Positions 10,356 to 19,758 of a stretch of 27,467 nucleotides of DNA are shown here, in pieces. Made by a program: the position numbers and the translations under genes. This DNA comes from Bisporella sp. PMI_857 (taxonomy: Eukaryota; Ascomycota; Leotiomycetes; Helotiales; Helotiaceae), in assembly GCA_021307315.1 (NCBI GenBank), contig JAJSPD010000193.1, forward strand, positions 1 through 27,467, in the 5' to 3' direction. The notes beneath the pieces are model-generated. The model saw nothing but the letters and a program-made list of their open reading frames with translations, did no database searches and had not been told where the DNA came from. How positions within the stretch are numbered: position 1 is the stretch's first letter; the number at the start of each line of letters is the position of its first letter.

Positions 10356-10830
10356 TAGGAATCTAGTGCAGAAAAAAAGCTCTTTTGTTCAGCCGCTCCT
10401 AGGAGACAGTTCATAAATAAGGCATTTATCGAGGGCGCAATCGATAAGCCCCGTGAACTGCGCCTTCTAACTATTTTGCGCCTTATATCGGGCGATTGGG
10501 CATGTCGTGCTGCCTGAATGAGGTGGTGGGTGACACTAGGTTTTGCTTTTCCCACCTTCTGAGATGCATCCCGGGTAAATGAGAAAAAAGACATCTTGTT
10601 CCTTAAGCAAGGAATCTAGTGCAGAAAAAAAAAGCTCTGTTATCCAGCCGTTCCTGGGAGACAGTTCATAAATAAGGCATTTATCGAGGCTCAATCGATA
10701 AGACTCGTGAGCTGCGCCTTGTAACCATTTTTCGCCTAATAGCAGGCGATTGGGCGTGTCATGCTGCCTGCATCCCGTGGTGGGTGACACTAGGTTTTGC
10801 CTTTGTCATCTTCGCAATTCTGCCCCTCAT
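10329..10830. repeat. Tandem duplication of a ~255-bp unit
   Basis: Copy 1 (about 10329-10580) and copy 2 (about 10581-10830) align throughout, with many shared blocks: GGAATCTAGTGCAG, GAGACAGTTCATAAATAAGG, GGCGATTGGGC, GGTGGGTGACACTAGG. Both keep a 7-bp inverted repeat TTATCGA/TCGATAA (10426-10432/10441-10447 and 10681-10687/10695-10701), giving a 255-bp period. The copies have diverged by substitutions and small indels, so the event is not recent. It fills most of the space between the divergent NLR and hydrolase genes and may lie in their shared regulatory region. Confidence 0.85.
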
Positions 10831-11257
10831 CAAAGCACAACGCAGAGCCTCATGAGTCGCCTTGTCGTTTATGTGCGTAGAATGCCTCGGAATTGTGAGT
10901 ATTACTCAAAAATATTTGGTAATGTCTGCAATACTGTAGCGGTGAAATTTCCTCACGCTCCTTTCATAACCCTCACTGTCAGGTAGCTGAATCGAAATGT
11001 CTTCCATGCAAGGTCAGACTACAATATCTCTATGTAGGAAATCCGTGGGCCGAAAAGACGCAATCGAAGAATTGGTGCGGGAATACTTCCGCGATAACAG
11101 TTTAATTGTCAGTGAAGAGAATTCGCAAGTCTGTCACCACTTCTCAAGAAACCCCGTCGAAATGCTGACAGTCCTATGATAGAGCGGATTTCCGCAATAT
11201 GTGCTGCGGCCAGGGCAGCTGAATGAGAGACTTGGAGAAGACCAGATCGAGGTATCT
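10831..11257 (+). other. Upstream region of the hydrolase gene with an interrupted in-frame extension
   Basis: No separate gene is recognised. An open frame with ATG at 10997 runs 60 codons to TGA TAG (11177-11182) and is in the same frame as the downstream hydrolase exon, which is open from 11183. It could be an untranslated leader, an alternative or broken N-terminal extension, or chance. Confidence 0.35.
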
Positions 11258-12819
11258 ATGTTGTTCGCGATAGCTGATACTGCGCTGATTCGCTTCCAGA
11301 GACTCCAGCAATTGTGCCGCCTAAAGTCAAGACAGAGAGTAGAGGTGATTAATGGAGAGCAAATCTTGCCTTTACGTCCTCGTCAGGCGCCGACAGCTTC
11401 CAGCACATCAGGTCCGTGTCTGATGCCACAGCCATCGAGTTCTCAAACCGTGCAGAGGAAGGAAAGCGATGATCAGCCTTCAGTTCCTTTAACAGCAGGA
11501 AATGCTCCAGTACATCCAGCCAAAAATCGGCCAGATACGCTACGTGTTCAAAACATCCCTGTATATTTAACAATTGAAGAGGTCGTTGACGAAGTCTGGA
11601 AGAATTTTAGTCATAAGCCACAAGTCCATAGTCTCGCTCCCACAGCGCATCGTAACTCTTGCGCAACGGTTACTTTCCCAGAAGCAGAACATGACTTCCC
11701 TGTGGTTAAGGTAAAGTCCAACAAATATGCCAAAGGAAAACATGAATTTCAATACGATGCCGAATTCGAGGGATTCACACCCCTAAATTCTCCCAACGAA
11801 AATCACGCCGAGTGAGAGTTCTTCCTCAAAGTGCAAATCTTTCTATAACTAATATTTTGTCCACAGTATCGTCGTTGTGGTTGGCCTTGGGACCCATGCA
11901 TTTGGTACTTTCAGATCTCCTGCGCCTGATAGCTCTAAGATGTGGCTACGGGACTTTCTCCCTGAGGATGTCGAAAACATTAGAGTACTGTTATATGGAT
12001 ACAATTCGAAAGTTGATGACAGCAAGTCGATACAGAATGTGGAGGATATAGCAGGTACGATGTTGGAGCGCCTTATGAATATTCGGAGTGCCACAAAGGC
12101 AAGTCACTGGATTGCGAGATTGCGGGGTGTTGAGCAAAAATAGCTGACAAAAATAGACCGAAGGAGTCCCTATAATATTCCTAGGACAGAGTTTAGGAGG
12201 TCTAGTCGTTCAAGAGGTGAGCAAGGCCTCCAGATTTGAGCTCTATTTTGATCTCTGACTGAGCGATACTACAAGGCCATTGCCTTGGCGCAACAGAGCA
12301 AGGACGTAAAGATCCAAAAAATATTTCAAACGTGGCATGGACTTGTAGGATTTGGTATTCCAATTGGAGGCCTGAACAATCCGACTCTGTTGGCAGTGAC
12401 CGAGGACAAGCCTAACAAGGCGTTCATCAGACAGATCTCTCAGATCACAGTCGATGAACCATCGGAATATCTTAAAGACCTAAAAAGAAGGTTTGAGGAA
12501 TGTTCCAAGATCCGGGATCCCCCACCAGATCTTCTATACTTTTGGGAGACACAATACTCTATACCTCGATCTGTATGTCGAGTTAACTCTGTTTGAAAAG
12601 AATGGGGCTGACAAAAATGCATAGCGCACAGCGGAGTCAGCCAGTAGCATTTTAATGGTGGCAAAGCAAAAGGTTCCTGGGGCGAAGCATTTAGCGATCG
12701 ATTCGGATCATTCAGGGATGGTCAAATATGAACACAGGACTGCGGTGTACATAGATGTTCGGGATAACATCCACAGGATGATGAATGTGATAGATAGCCG
12801 TCGATTACTAGTTGAATAG
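11258..12819 (+). CDS. SERAC1/SesB-like alpha/beta-hydrolase (lipase-fold)
   Basis: Predicted serine hydrolase of the alpha/beta fold related to SERAC1-like and NLR-associated SesB-type proteins of fungi. Exons: 11258-11811, 11867-12098, 12157-12216, 12276-12572 and 12625-12819; introns of 55, 58, 59 and 52 bp. The second intron is GC-AG (donor GCAAGT); without it the nucleophile motif falls out of frame. The joined product is 445 aa. A poorly conserved N-terminal part contains RVQNIPVYLTIEEVVDEVW (RRM-like). The fold then starts at DIVVVVGLGTHAFG (residue 185 on), with nucleophile elbow GQSLGG (Ser274) and a C-terminal DSDHSGM holding the likely catalytic His410. Variations: VVGLGT where the family often has VHGLGG, and FGIPIGG where FFGTPHRG is usual. 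The acid residue was not placed. The ATG at 11258 is the first in the open frame, but the start is uncertain. It is transcribed divergently from the NLR. Confidence 0.82.
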
Positions 12820-13192
12820 TGGAGAAAAATTAATACGATACCATATTTATAGATTATGATAGGTGGTAATCTGAAAAGGGAGAGCACAGAAGTGGATAGG
12901 ACTTTTAAGCAAAATCACATTGTGAAACGGCCAGACCTACTGGCCAGATTTGGTCTAGTTGCTCTTGGTATCAGGACCACTATTTTCATCACTCTAGATA
13001 GTCGATTCTATTTGCTCTATAATCAAATACTTATGCCCTATTCTACAACCTATTCCATGATAGTATCACGTATAGACGTATCGTTTGACACACATTCTCT
13101 AAGATTGCACCACCTTAGCTTTGTTTCGTCATAATATGAGATTACATGAGTCATTAGTAGGTATTGAGAATATAGAAGGGTGCAGGAAATTG
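12820..13192. other. Intergenic, convergent 3' ends
   Basis: Lies between the stop codons of the plus-strand hydrolase and the minus-strand permease. The composition is ordinary; short ORFs on both strands show no recognisable feature. It presumably holds the two 3' UTRs. Confidence 0.6.
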
Positions 13193-15360
13193 TTAGGATT
13201 GTGCTAGATGTTCGCGCGCAGGTACTAACCACCGCCTCTCGAACCTCTCCCCGACTTGAACTTGATTCCCTTGACTATCAACTCTGAATGTTGGCGTCAC
13301 TTCGACATACAATACACGGCCACTCTTAAACACCGGCACAACATAGTAAAAGATAAGCCAATAGACCAAGCCTGCAACAATCAATGACCATCCAGCCACA
13401 GGCACCGCTTCCCATGAAATATTTGTTCGAAGCTGCGCCTTCGACGCGGGTATCCATAACATAATGACGGGGATGGCGTTTACAGCAAAGTATATGATTG
13501 CGGTGGCAAGACTGACCCAGCGATTTGAGTGTGCCATAGAGTTCCAGCCCGAAGAGCCTTGTACACGCATACATATCATACCGAAGGCGAGACTAGCTCC
13601 AATAATGGCATCGATAGTATAGCTGTAGATGCCGACAATAAGTCCATAACTATCTCGAGGGGAGCTGATTCCAAGCGTTGCTAGTATCAGAATCGTCGTG
13701 AACATGCCATGGAGAATAAGTGCTGGTAATGGAATTGGCTGAAAGCGGCTGACTGCCGTGTGCGCGTTGGCTTCGGTGATGGTTTCAGTGCCATTGCGTG
13801 TAAGTTTCTCCGATATCTTTTCAAGGACGTTGACGTCGTGTGCCATATTCATAGAGTAGGGCAAAATGCCTCGTTTCGCGATTTCCTGTTTCACTGAATT
13901 GGTCAGTTAATAGCCCGCCATCTAGATGGTTCTCGTACCTCGTGCAGCGGTAAAGGTGGTGACAATTGCGTTGCCCAAACTTGAAATACCTAGAAAGACA
14001 TGCATCAAACGAAGAGCCTTTTCATCGCCCCAATGTTTGCCAAGTGTCAACTTGAAGAATTCGCCCACAACACTGAAGTCGGTGGCGAACTTCCCGTCGC
14101 GCGGAAGAGGAACGACGATCCACTTTCCCAATTGTTAGCGGAACCGGAGGTTTCAGCAGAGTGGCGTACATATGCAACAATTACTAGCAGATACAGAAAA
14201 CTGATTAGACCAACACTCCATAATGTCGTGCCCTTATACCTTGTGGCAGGCTTCTTAATCTCTGCCAGAACCTACATCAACATTAGTTGATCAGCTATAT
14301 GCCCGTTAATGCGAAAAAGACTTACATAGTTTGCCTGGTTGAAACCTCCGTATGTGAAGATGATATAAAGATACGACAGGGAGTACCCACGAGCATGATT
14401 CATTTTCCCTGAACCAAAAGTGTGAAAGCTATTTTCAGCCTCCAAGTTGGCATATGAAGCCGGATCCCTATGCATATGTTCCGTACGGTTGCTTAGAATC
14501 ATGAAGCCCAAGATAATCATCATGCACAGAATCGCGATCTTTAACGTCGCGAAAAGACTATTGAGATGGATTCCAAACATCCTTCCCGATGCATGAAAAA
14601 CACACACAAGCCAGGCGACTGCGATAGCTATAGCTTGAACATGTCCGACATGTGGAGCTGCAATTCCTGCCGCTGCGAGGAAGTTAATTCCACAAGAGAT
14701 TGCGTTGGCCGCTGAATTACCGACGAGGATGAATAGTATTCCGAAGATACACGATGCGAAATATTTCGGTCGAGGGAGAAGGTGGTCTAGATAGTTCAAT
14801 TCCCCTCCGCTGAACGCGAAATCAGAGGGTTAGTGTCAGGGTAGACAAGCTTTCCAGAGTACACATACCTCCTAGGGGCTGGCTTATCATTCCGCCTAGG
14901 AATTGTCAATCCGTATTCGATATACATTAGTGTCCCAGCCATGGTTGCAATAAAACCCACAACCCAGAGGATCATGCTCCATCCTACGTTCTCGGTCTGT
15001 AAGATAATGGCAGTTGGGGCGTTAAAGATGCCGGTTCCTACATAAAGTAATCGATTAGTGTCCTCCAATTGATCGAAGAGCCAGGTTATAGCCACCTATC
15101 ATGCGATTTGCTATAACAGCGAAGACCTGATAGGGTTTAAGCAGGTCTTCCTCCTTTGGCAACTTGGATATTCCAGCCGAGGAATTGCTCCGAGTGAGCT
15201 CTCCTACTCTTAACATCTCTAGGTCTTCTTCACTGCGACCGTCCGAGCCCGTATCACTTCTAGGATGTGTCGTAGATGATGGTATTCCGCCGGCAGCCCC
15301 CACCGTCAATAGGCCGTGGCTTTGTTGGCGTCCACCTAAACGCAAGTTGTTCATCTCCAT
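13193..15360 (-). CDS. LAT-type (Mup1-like) amino-acid permease
   Basis: Membrane transporter of the APC superfamily, LAT group, which in fungi includes the high-affinity methionine permease Mup1; probably imports an amino acid at the plasma membrane, substrate undetermined. Exons: 15360-15096, 15037-14869, 14809-14326, 14271-14170, 14122-13939 and 13893-13193; introns 58, 59, 54, 47 and 45 bp. The product is 634 aa. A 75-residue Ser/Gly-rich cytosolic N-terminus precedes the first membrane helix with the conserved NRMIGTGIFNAP motif (84-95). RSGGELNYLDHLLPRPKYF follows helix 2, and many further hydrophobic helices extend to about residue 600. The joined frame has no stop, so the gene looks intact despite the decayed surroundings. 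Intron 4 ends in a purine-rich acceptor (GGGAAAG), the least certain junction. Start: first ATG after in-frame stops. Confidence 0.88.
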
Positions 15361-15588
15361 AGCGATTTAGATAGTTTGGTTGTATCCAGAAGATAAATCA
15401 CGATGCAGGGCAGTTGGTGAGCCTCTCGGAACACGGGAGCCGTACTCTATATACTGATTGATACATGCTAGTTCTGAGTCGTTGCTGACAACTCCGAGAC
15501 CACCAAGGCGCAAGCACAAGCACTCGCCACTACTCTCTAAACCGCTTACAATTTCCCGATCTATAAATTCGTGAAGTGATGAGGAGGC

Positions 15589-15621
15589 TGGGGGGGCCGC
15601 CGCCCCGGGCGGCCGGGCGGG
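15589..15621. promoter_or_regulatory. GC-rich tract with 7-bp palindrome upstream of the permease
   Basis: A 33-bp almost pure G/C tract about 230 bp upstream of the permease ATG. It holds the inverted repeat GCCGCCC (15599-15605) C GGGCGGC (15607-15613) and several CCG/CGG triplets of the kind bound by Zn2Cys6 regulators. The binding role is an inference. Confidence 0.4.
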
Positions 15622-16373
15622 AATGTATAATTCTAAAAAGGGAATGGCCAACATGCTAACCTCATCTGGGAAAGCTTGGACCGAGTTTGGACAACCTGAA
15701 CATCTGTTAGGATGGCGTTCCAATTCACAAGCAAAGCATTGACAAGTGTCGCGCGCTACTGCTTACTGGATCTCTTCATTCTGTGGGTTGTGAAGTGAAG
15801 TGTCATTTGGTTGTTTCTTACTCGTACCTATTGCTAAATTTGAAATTGTTGCCTTCCTTCTACATCCATTTCTTTTTACCCATTTCCCATGAATCAACCA
15901 TCTCCAAGTGGGGTGTGAAGTATCGCGCAGAAGTGTAGGCATATACAGAAAATCAATAGTCACGTTACACAGCACAACTTTCTTTTGCAATTGGTGGCTT
16001 AGCAGTTGTTGAGCGCCTTCCGGCCTCGCTCTTGTTCTAGCGACGCCAATTCGCCTGTTGCACCATACGAGGCGGTCCGGCATTGAAAATCGTCCATCCG
16101 CCAAAAGGTGAGAAACACTAAAATCGCTACCCCCCGAAGAATCATATTAAAATCTGAGTGTAAGGCCCAAAACTCTTCAGAAAAAAAATATATTATAGAG
16201 AAGAAGCAGATTTCACGTTTGCGAAGTTTTTGTGATAATTGAATTTGAGGCGGAATTGCGAGAAATTTTAGATCGCCAGGGTTTTCTCAGCGGTGTGCGC
16301 TATTGTATACCAAGCCAGTGCATGATCTTTTTCCTTTGCAAGGAGACAGCGAGGAATCATTCTCCCTCTGTGT

Positions 16374-16420
16374 AGCGCCGACTGTTACGGCGCTGGCGCG
16401 CCTACGGCTCCTGTATATAT
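16374..16420 (+). promoter_or_regulatory. Inverted repeat followed by TATA box
   Basis: AGCGCCG (16374-16380), a 7-bp spacer and CGGCGCT (16388-16394) form a perfect operator-like dyad. A GTATATAT box follows at 16413-16420 and then a CT-rich run. The order suggests a promoter reading rightward, toward the small ORF at 16514 or further downstream. Confidence 0.4.
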
Positions 16421-16513
16421 GCCTCTTCTTCTGCATCGTAGTTCTATTATTCTCGGCTCTTCTTACCAGTATTGTTTTGAGCCATTACTCATATTCTACG
16501 CGCCGTGACGCTG

Positions 16514-16831
16514 ATGGTCAATCGCGTTGCGCATTCATACCAGCCTCTCGTTTACACTGCATCATCTAGCGGACTCGGCACCCTGAAGAGAGAAGAAGTT
16601 CTGGAAACCAAGGTCCGTAAGGCTACAGCGTCACTAGACCATTCGTTGAAAAAAATGCGGCGCCGGTATACCGCAGGAGATCCATTCCATTCACCACCCC
16701 GGACATCTCAGTGCGGAACGTGTGTGGTTTGCGACGCTGAAGCAAGTAACCCAGAGAAATATCTGGACTTGTTCCGTTCATATAGGCCGTTTTGGGGATG
16801 TTTGGAAACATCAAATCTTCTATGCCTTTGA
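16514..16831 (+). CDS. Hypothetical small ORF, 105 aa
   Basis: Open from ATG 16514 to TGA. It lies about 95 bp after a TATA-like box and a pyrimidine-rich leader, which is why it is listed. The peptide is basic in the middle (SLKKMRRRYT) with a CGTCVVC cysteine pair, and resembles no family I recognise. It could equally be an exon of something longer or chance. Confidence 0.22.
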   Translation: MVNRVAHSYQPLVYTASSSGLGTLKREEVLETKVRKATASLDHSLKKMRRRYTAGDPFHSPPRTSQCGTCVVCDAEASNPEKYLDLFRSYRPFWGCLETSNLLCL

Positions 16832-17301
16832 CTGCAACACCGGTCGAGGGAATTGGAATAAAGGGGAACACTTCGAATAGAAGTAGAAGTTTGTGGCTAC
16901 TCCACGGTCTTTTGGGAATGATTAGTAGTAGGTAATGTGTCATCAACCCAGGACGACTCCAAAGCATTTTTCGCGGAGCGTAATGACTGACAGGCATTTT
17001 GACCCCACCTTGTGGACTGATTGGCCTGAACGTGGACGACTACCTGATGCCCGATTACCAACTTAACATTTCGCGTATAGCTTACTCCGCATCTCTTTTA
17101 ACGGTCTGCTTTCTTCTTCGTATTGCTGCTTCAAACAACTCTCTTCCTTCACACTTATCCCGACCTTTCCTGGCAGCCCAGTACAGTTGATACGCAGCCT
17201 GCACGCGGCGCGCCACATCTCCTTCCACTCAAAAAACAAATCCTTATCTCCACCACTAACCGAAGGTTGGTTGCACACCACACCAAAAAATCCTCGCAGT
17301 C

Positions 17302-19758
17302 ATGGCGTTCTTTGATAATATGCTGAGTGAATCCGTCAATGCTCATGGACAGCTCTCCCGGCTACCTCAGAGAGGCAGATCCACCCTTTTCATGGTCTTT
17401 ACGGCTTCACTTGACTGACGACCACATTAGCTGAGACCGTTGCCCTTAGAAATAGTATTGACAACAACCATGCGCATTTGCATTGCATACACAAATTTAT
17501 CCACTCTGAGCATTCGGACGCCGAAAGTGTCAGCGCCGTTCTGCCAGGCGAGTTGCTTGTCAGCGTGGCACAACTCTTCAATAGTTTAGAAAGCACCCTC
17601 TCACTTTTGAGCGATAGTCCTAAGGGGTTCCCACAACGGGGAGAGTTGAGTGCCTCCCATCTAGGTTGGCTGCAGAGCTCCGCGGAGAAGGTTGGCATAG
17701 AGAACCAAAAGCTTAGATCGCTCCTGTACACATTGAATTCGTAGGTTCTTGACTCCAAACCCTACTCGCAAACACATGCGAAAGTGATGGCTGACATGAA
17801 TAAGCCCTTCTATAGCTACTCCACGGACCGACATTACTCGAGATGACCTGATACAGAGAGAAAAATTGACCGATGACTACATCAACCTTGAGATAAGGCG
17901 GCTACAGGTCAATTCTCCTGTGGTTGACTCTCACAGCCTTCGTCTCTCGACCTGGAACAAGGTAAATTGGCCGTCGTATCACAAATATATTTCTGAGAAG
18001 GCAATCAGTCGTCTTGAGCGATCCAGCTTAGGCGAAATTCTTCACGATGTTGCCAGCCACATATACATGGCACGTTTGTCTACGTGTGATGAAGCTGATC
18101 GTTGGGTTCGTCTCCTACTTTGCTCTTGGTATTTGCAGCATGCAAGGTCCTCAGCAGAATATCGAACCCTATCGAGAATGTGCGACGAACCTTCTAACTC
18201 TATTGTATTCGACCTAGGCTTCACGGTACAGAACTTTGTGACCGAGCTCGAGATTGTGAGTTTCAGCTGCGATCCAAATTTTGGTTACCACGACTAAAAG
18301 ACCCTTAGGACATGCTCGACGTTCTCAGTAGCCATCGTTCGTCGATACAAACCTCTGAGGTTGTCAGCGCACGGTCTGCAGTCCTTGCTCTATATCCTAC
18401 AGGAAATAGCGGGACGTCTGGTGGAGAGCCTGAGGAGTCTTCATCAGCAACAAATTCCAATCCTCAAGCCGGTGAAAGATTTTGGACTTTGTATGGATCC
18501 CCAACCTCCCTCCCACCCCACCCTCCACTGAGATCCACCAAGACCCGGAAAGAGGTTGATTCTAACACATTATAGCAAGCTTCATGAGCGTGATAATGGC
18601 TTGAGTCTTACGATCAAGATGGGCCTGGATGGTGCACTACTTCTCGAGCTAGATGAATGGCCGCATCATCTCGTACATTTGCAAGACAGGTATGTCAATC
18701 CGCGAATTTGACAACCGATACTGTAAAACAAAGTTTGCTAACCTTAAGTGGTAATAGAGACCTCCGACAAATGACCGTCCATCCTCAATATCCCACGCCA
18801 GACTATCCATTCCATCGATGCGACCTGACCTACAATTACGCTCATAGAAAGAAAACCATCGAAGGGGTCGCCCGGCTATGTTTCCGGAACGCAAGAGACC
18901 TGAAAAGATTCCAGTATTACGCCACCGGCTTCAAGGTTGTCGGCGATTTGTAAGTGTTTCCGCTCGCACGGCCGCCTGATGTTCATATCTGCCCGTGATC
19001 TGAAAACCTCGCTAACCTGCACTAGCAATGATGGCATTATGATCCGTGTTCATAAGAAGTGGAGACTCCGAGGGCGCGAAAAGACCTATATCGGCAAACT
19101 GCAGATTTGGGACAAGAAGCGAGAGAAAGCACCCGAAGAAGTCGCAAGAAAGGTAAATCCTGCCTTACCCCGAGCGCAAACAGGACTCTCGAGCATGAGC
19201 CGGGCATCCACAACTTCAAATCTCACACTCAAGACCCGAGATATGCTTGCTGCGCGTCTGGAGCGCACTGAGGACGACTCCTACTCGCTTGTGATGGAGG
19301 CACCGGTTGCGCCGCTGGTGGTGCTGCTAGTGCAAAAATCGCCCGACGACAGGAATGTTGAGCCGGGCGATTTGCTTGCTTTTTCAGTGCCGCAAAAGGC
19401 GGCAATTGATACGAGTATGTGTCACTGTCTCGATGCTGCGAATGAATGTACACGGTGCTTTATTTCATCGGTAGAGCGCGTTGGACTTAAAGCTGGGCGA
19501 ATGGAGTATCCGACTTCTCCAAAGCAAGTGGATTGGATCGAGGCGACCTTTGCGAACGATATTGGTGAGTGCTGAAAAAAAAGGAATACTTGTGAGCTTG
19601 AGGTACTAACTGTCCAATTAGATCGCTTAGAATTCGCCCAAACTATGGGAGAGCAAATGACCATCCACGCAGGGCGACGCCGAGTTTCTGTACAAGGCCA
19701 CAAACTAGTCGTTGAGAACCATACTAATACCGCTGACTTCGAGAAGGATAACTCCTAA
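17302..19758 (+). CDS. Uncharacterised large fungal protein (intact 8-exon gene or frameshifted relic)
   Basis: No function recognised. A spliced model gives exons 17302-17326, 17431-17740, 17805-18255, 18309-18490, 18576-18689, 18758-18949, 19026-19564 and 19622-19758, open for 649 residues; most introns have CTRAC branch sites. The N-terminal half is helical and Leu-rich (contains LPGELLVSVAQLFNSLES and the TRDDLIQREKLTDDYINLEI block). The middle has HERDNGLSLTIKMGLDGALL and YYATGFKVVGDL. The C-terminal part, with MIRVHKKWRLRGREKTYIG and KLQIWDKKREKAPEEVARKV, looks beta-rich and ends in a basic tail. No signal peptide or membrane helix is seen. Caution: the predicted introns at 17327-17430, 18690-18757 and 18950-19025 contain protein-like text in other frames, so they may be decayed exons with frameshifts (and a TGA near 17412). 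The start is supported by a CT-rich leader and CAGTCATGG context. Confidence 0.6.

Larger units (their letters stand above)
15361..17301. other. 1.9-kb intergenic region between divergent permease and gene 4
   Basis: Ordinary composition with no clearly supported gene. ORFs on the minus strand at 15723-15367 and 16104-15763 resemble no family and are probably leader or spacer. The last 150 bp before 17302 are rich in CT and CA, typical of filamentous-fungal promoters and leaders, and support the ATG at 17302. Confidence 0.5.

Noticed and set aside
12856..13134. 92-codon plus-strand ORF after the hydrolase
   Set aside because: Falls in the convergent 3' region, no motif, probably 3' UTR.
15367..15723. 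118-codon minus-strand ORF just upstream of the permease
   Set aside because: Low-complexity through the G/C tract, no recognised family, and it lies where the permease leader should be.
15763..16104. 113-codon minus-strand ORF
   Set aside because: No domain, no flanking promoter or splice pattern; probably spacer.
16623..16997. 124-codon minus-strand ORF opposite the small ORF at 16514
   Set aside because: No recognisable features and overlaps the other candidate; neither strand is compelling.
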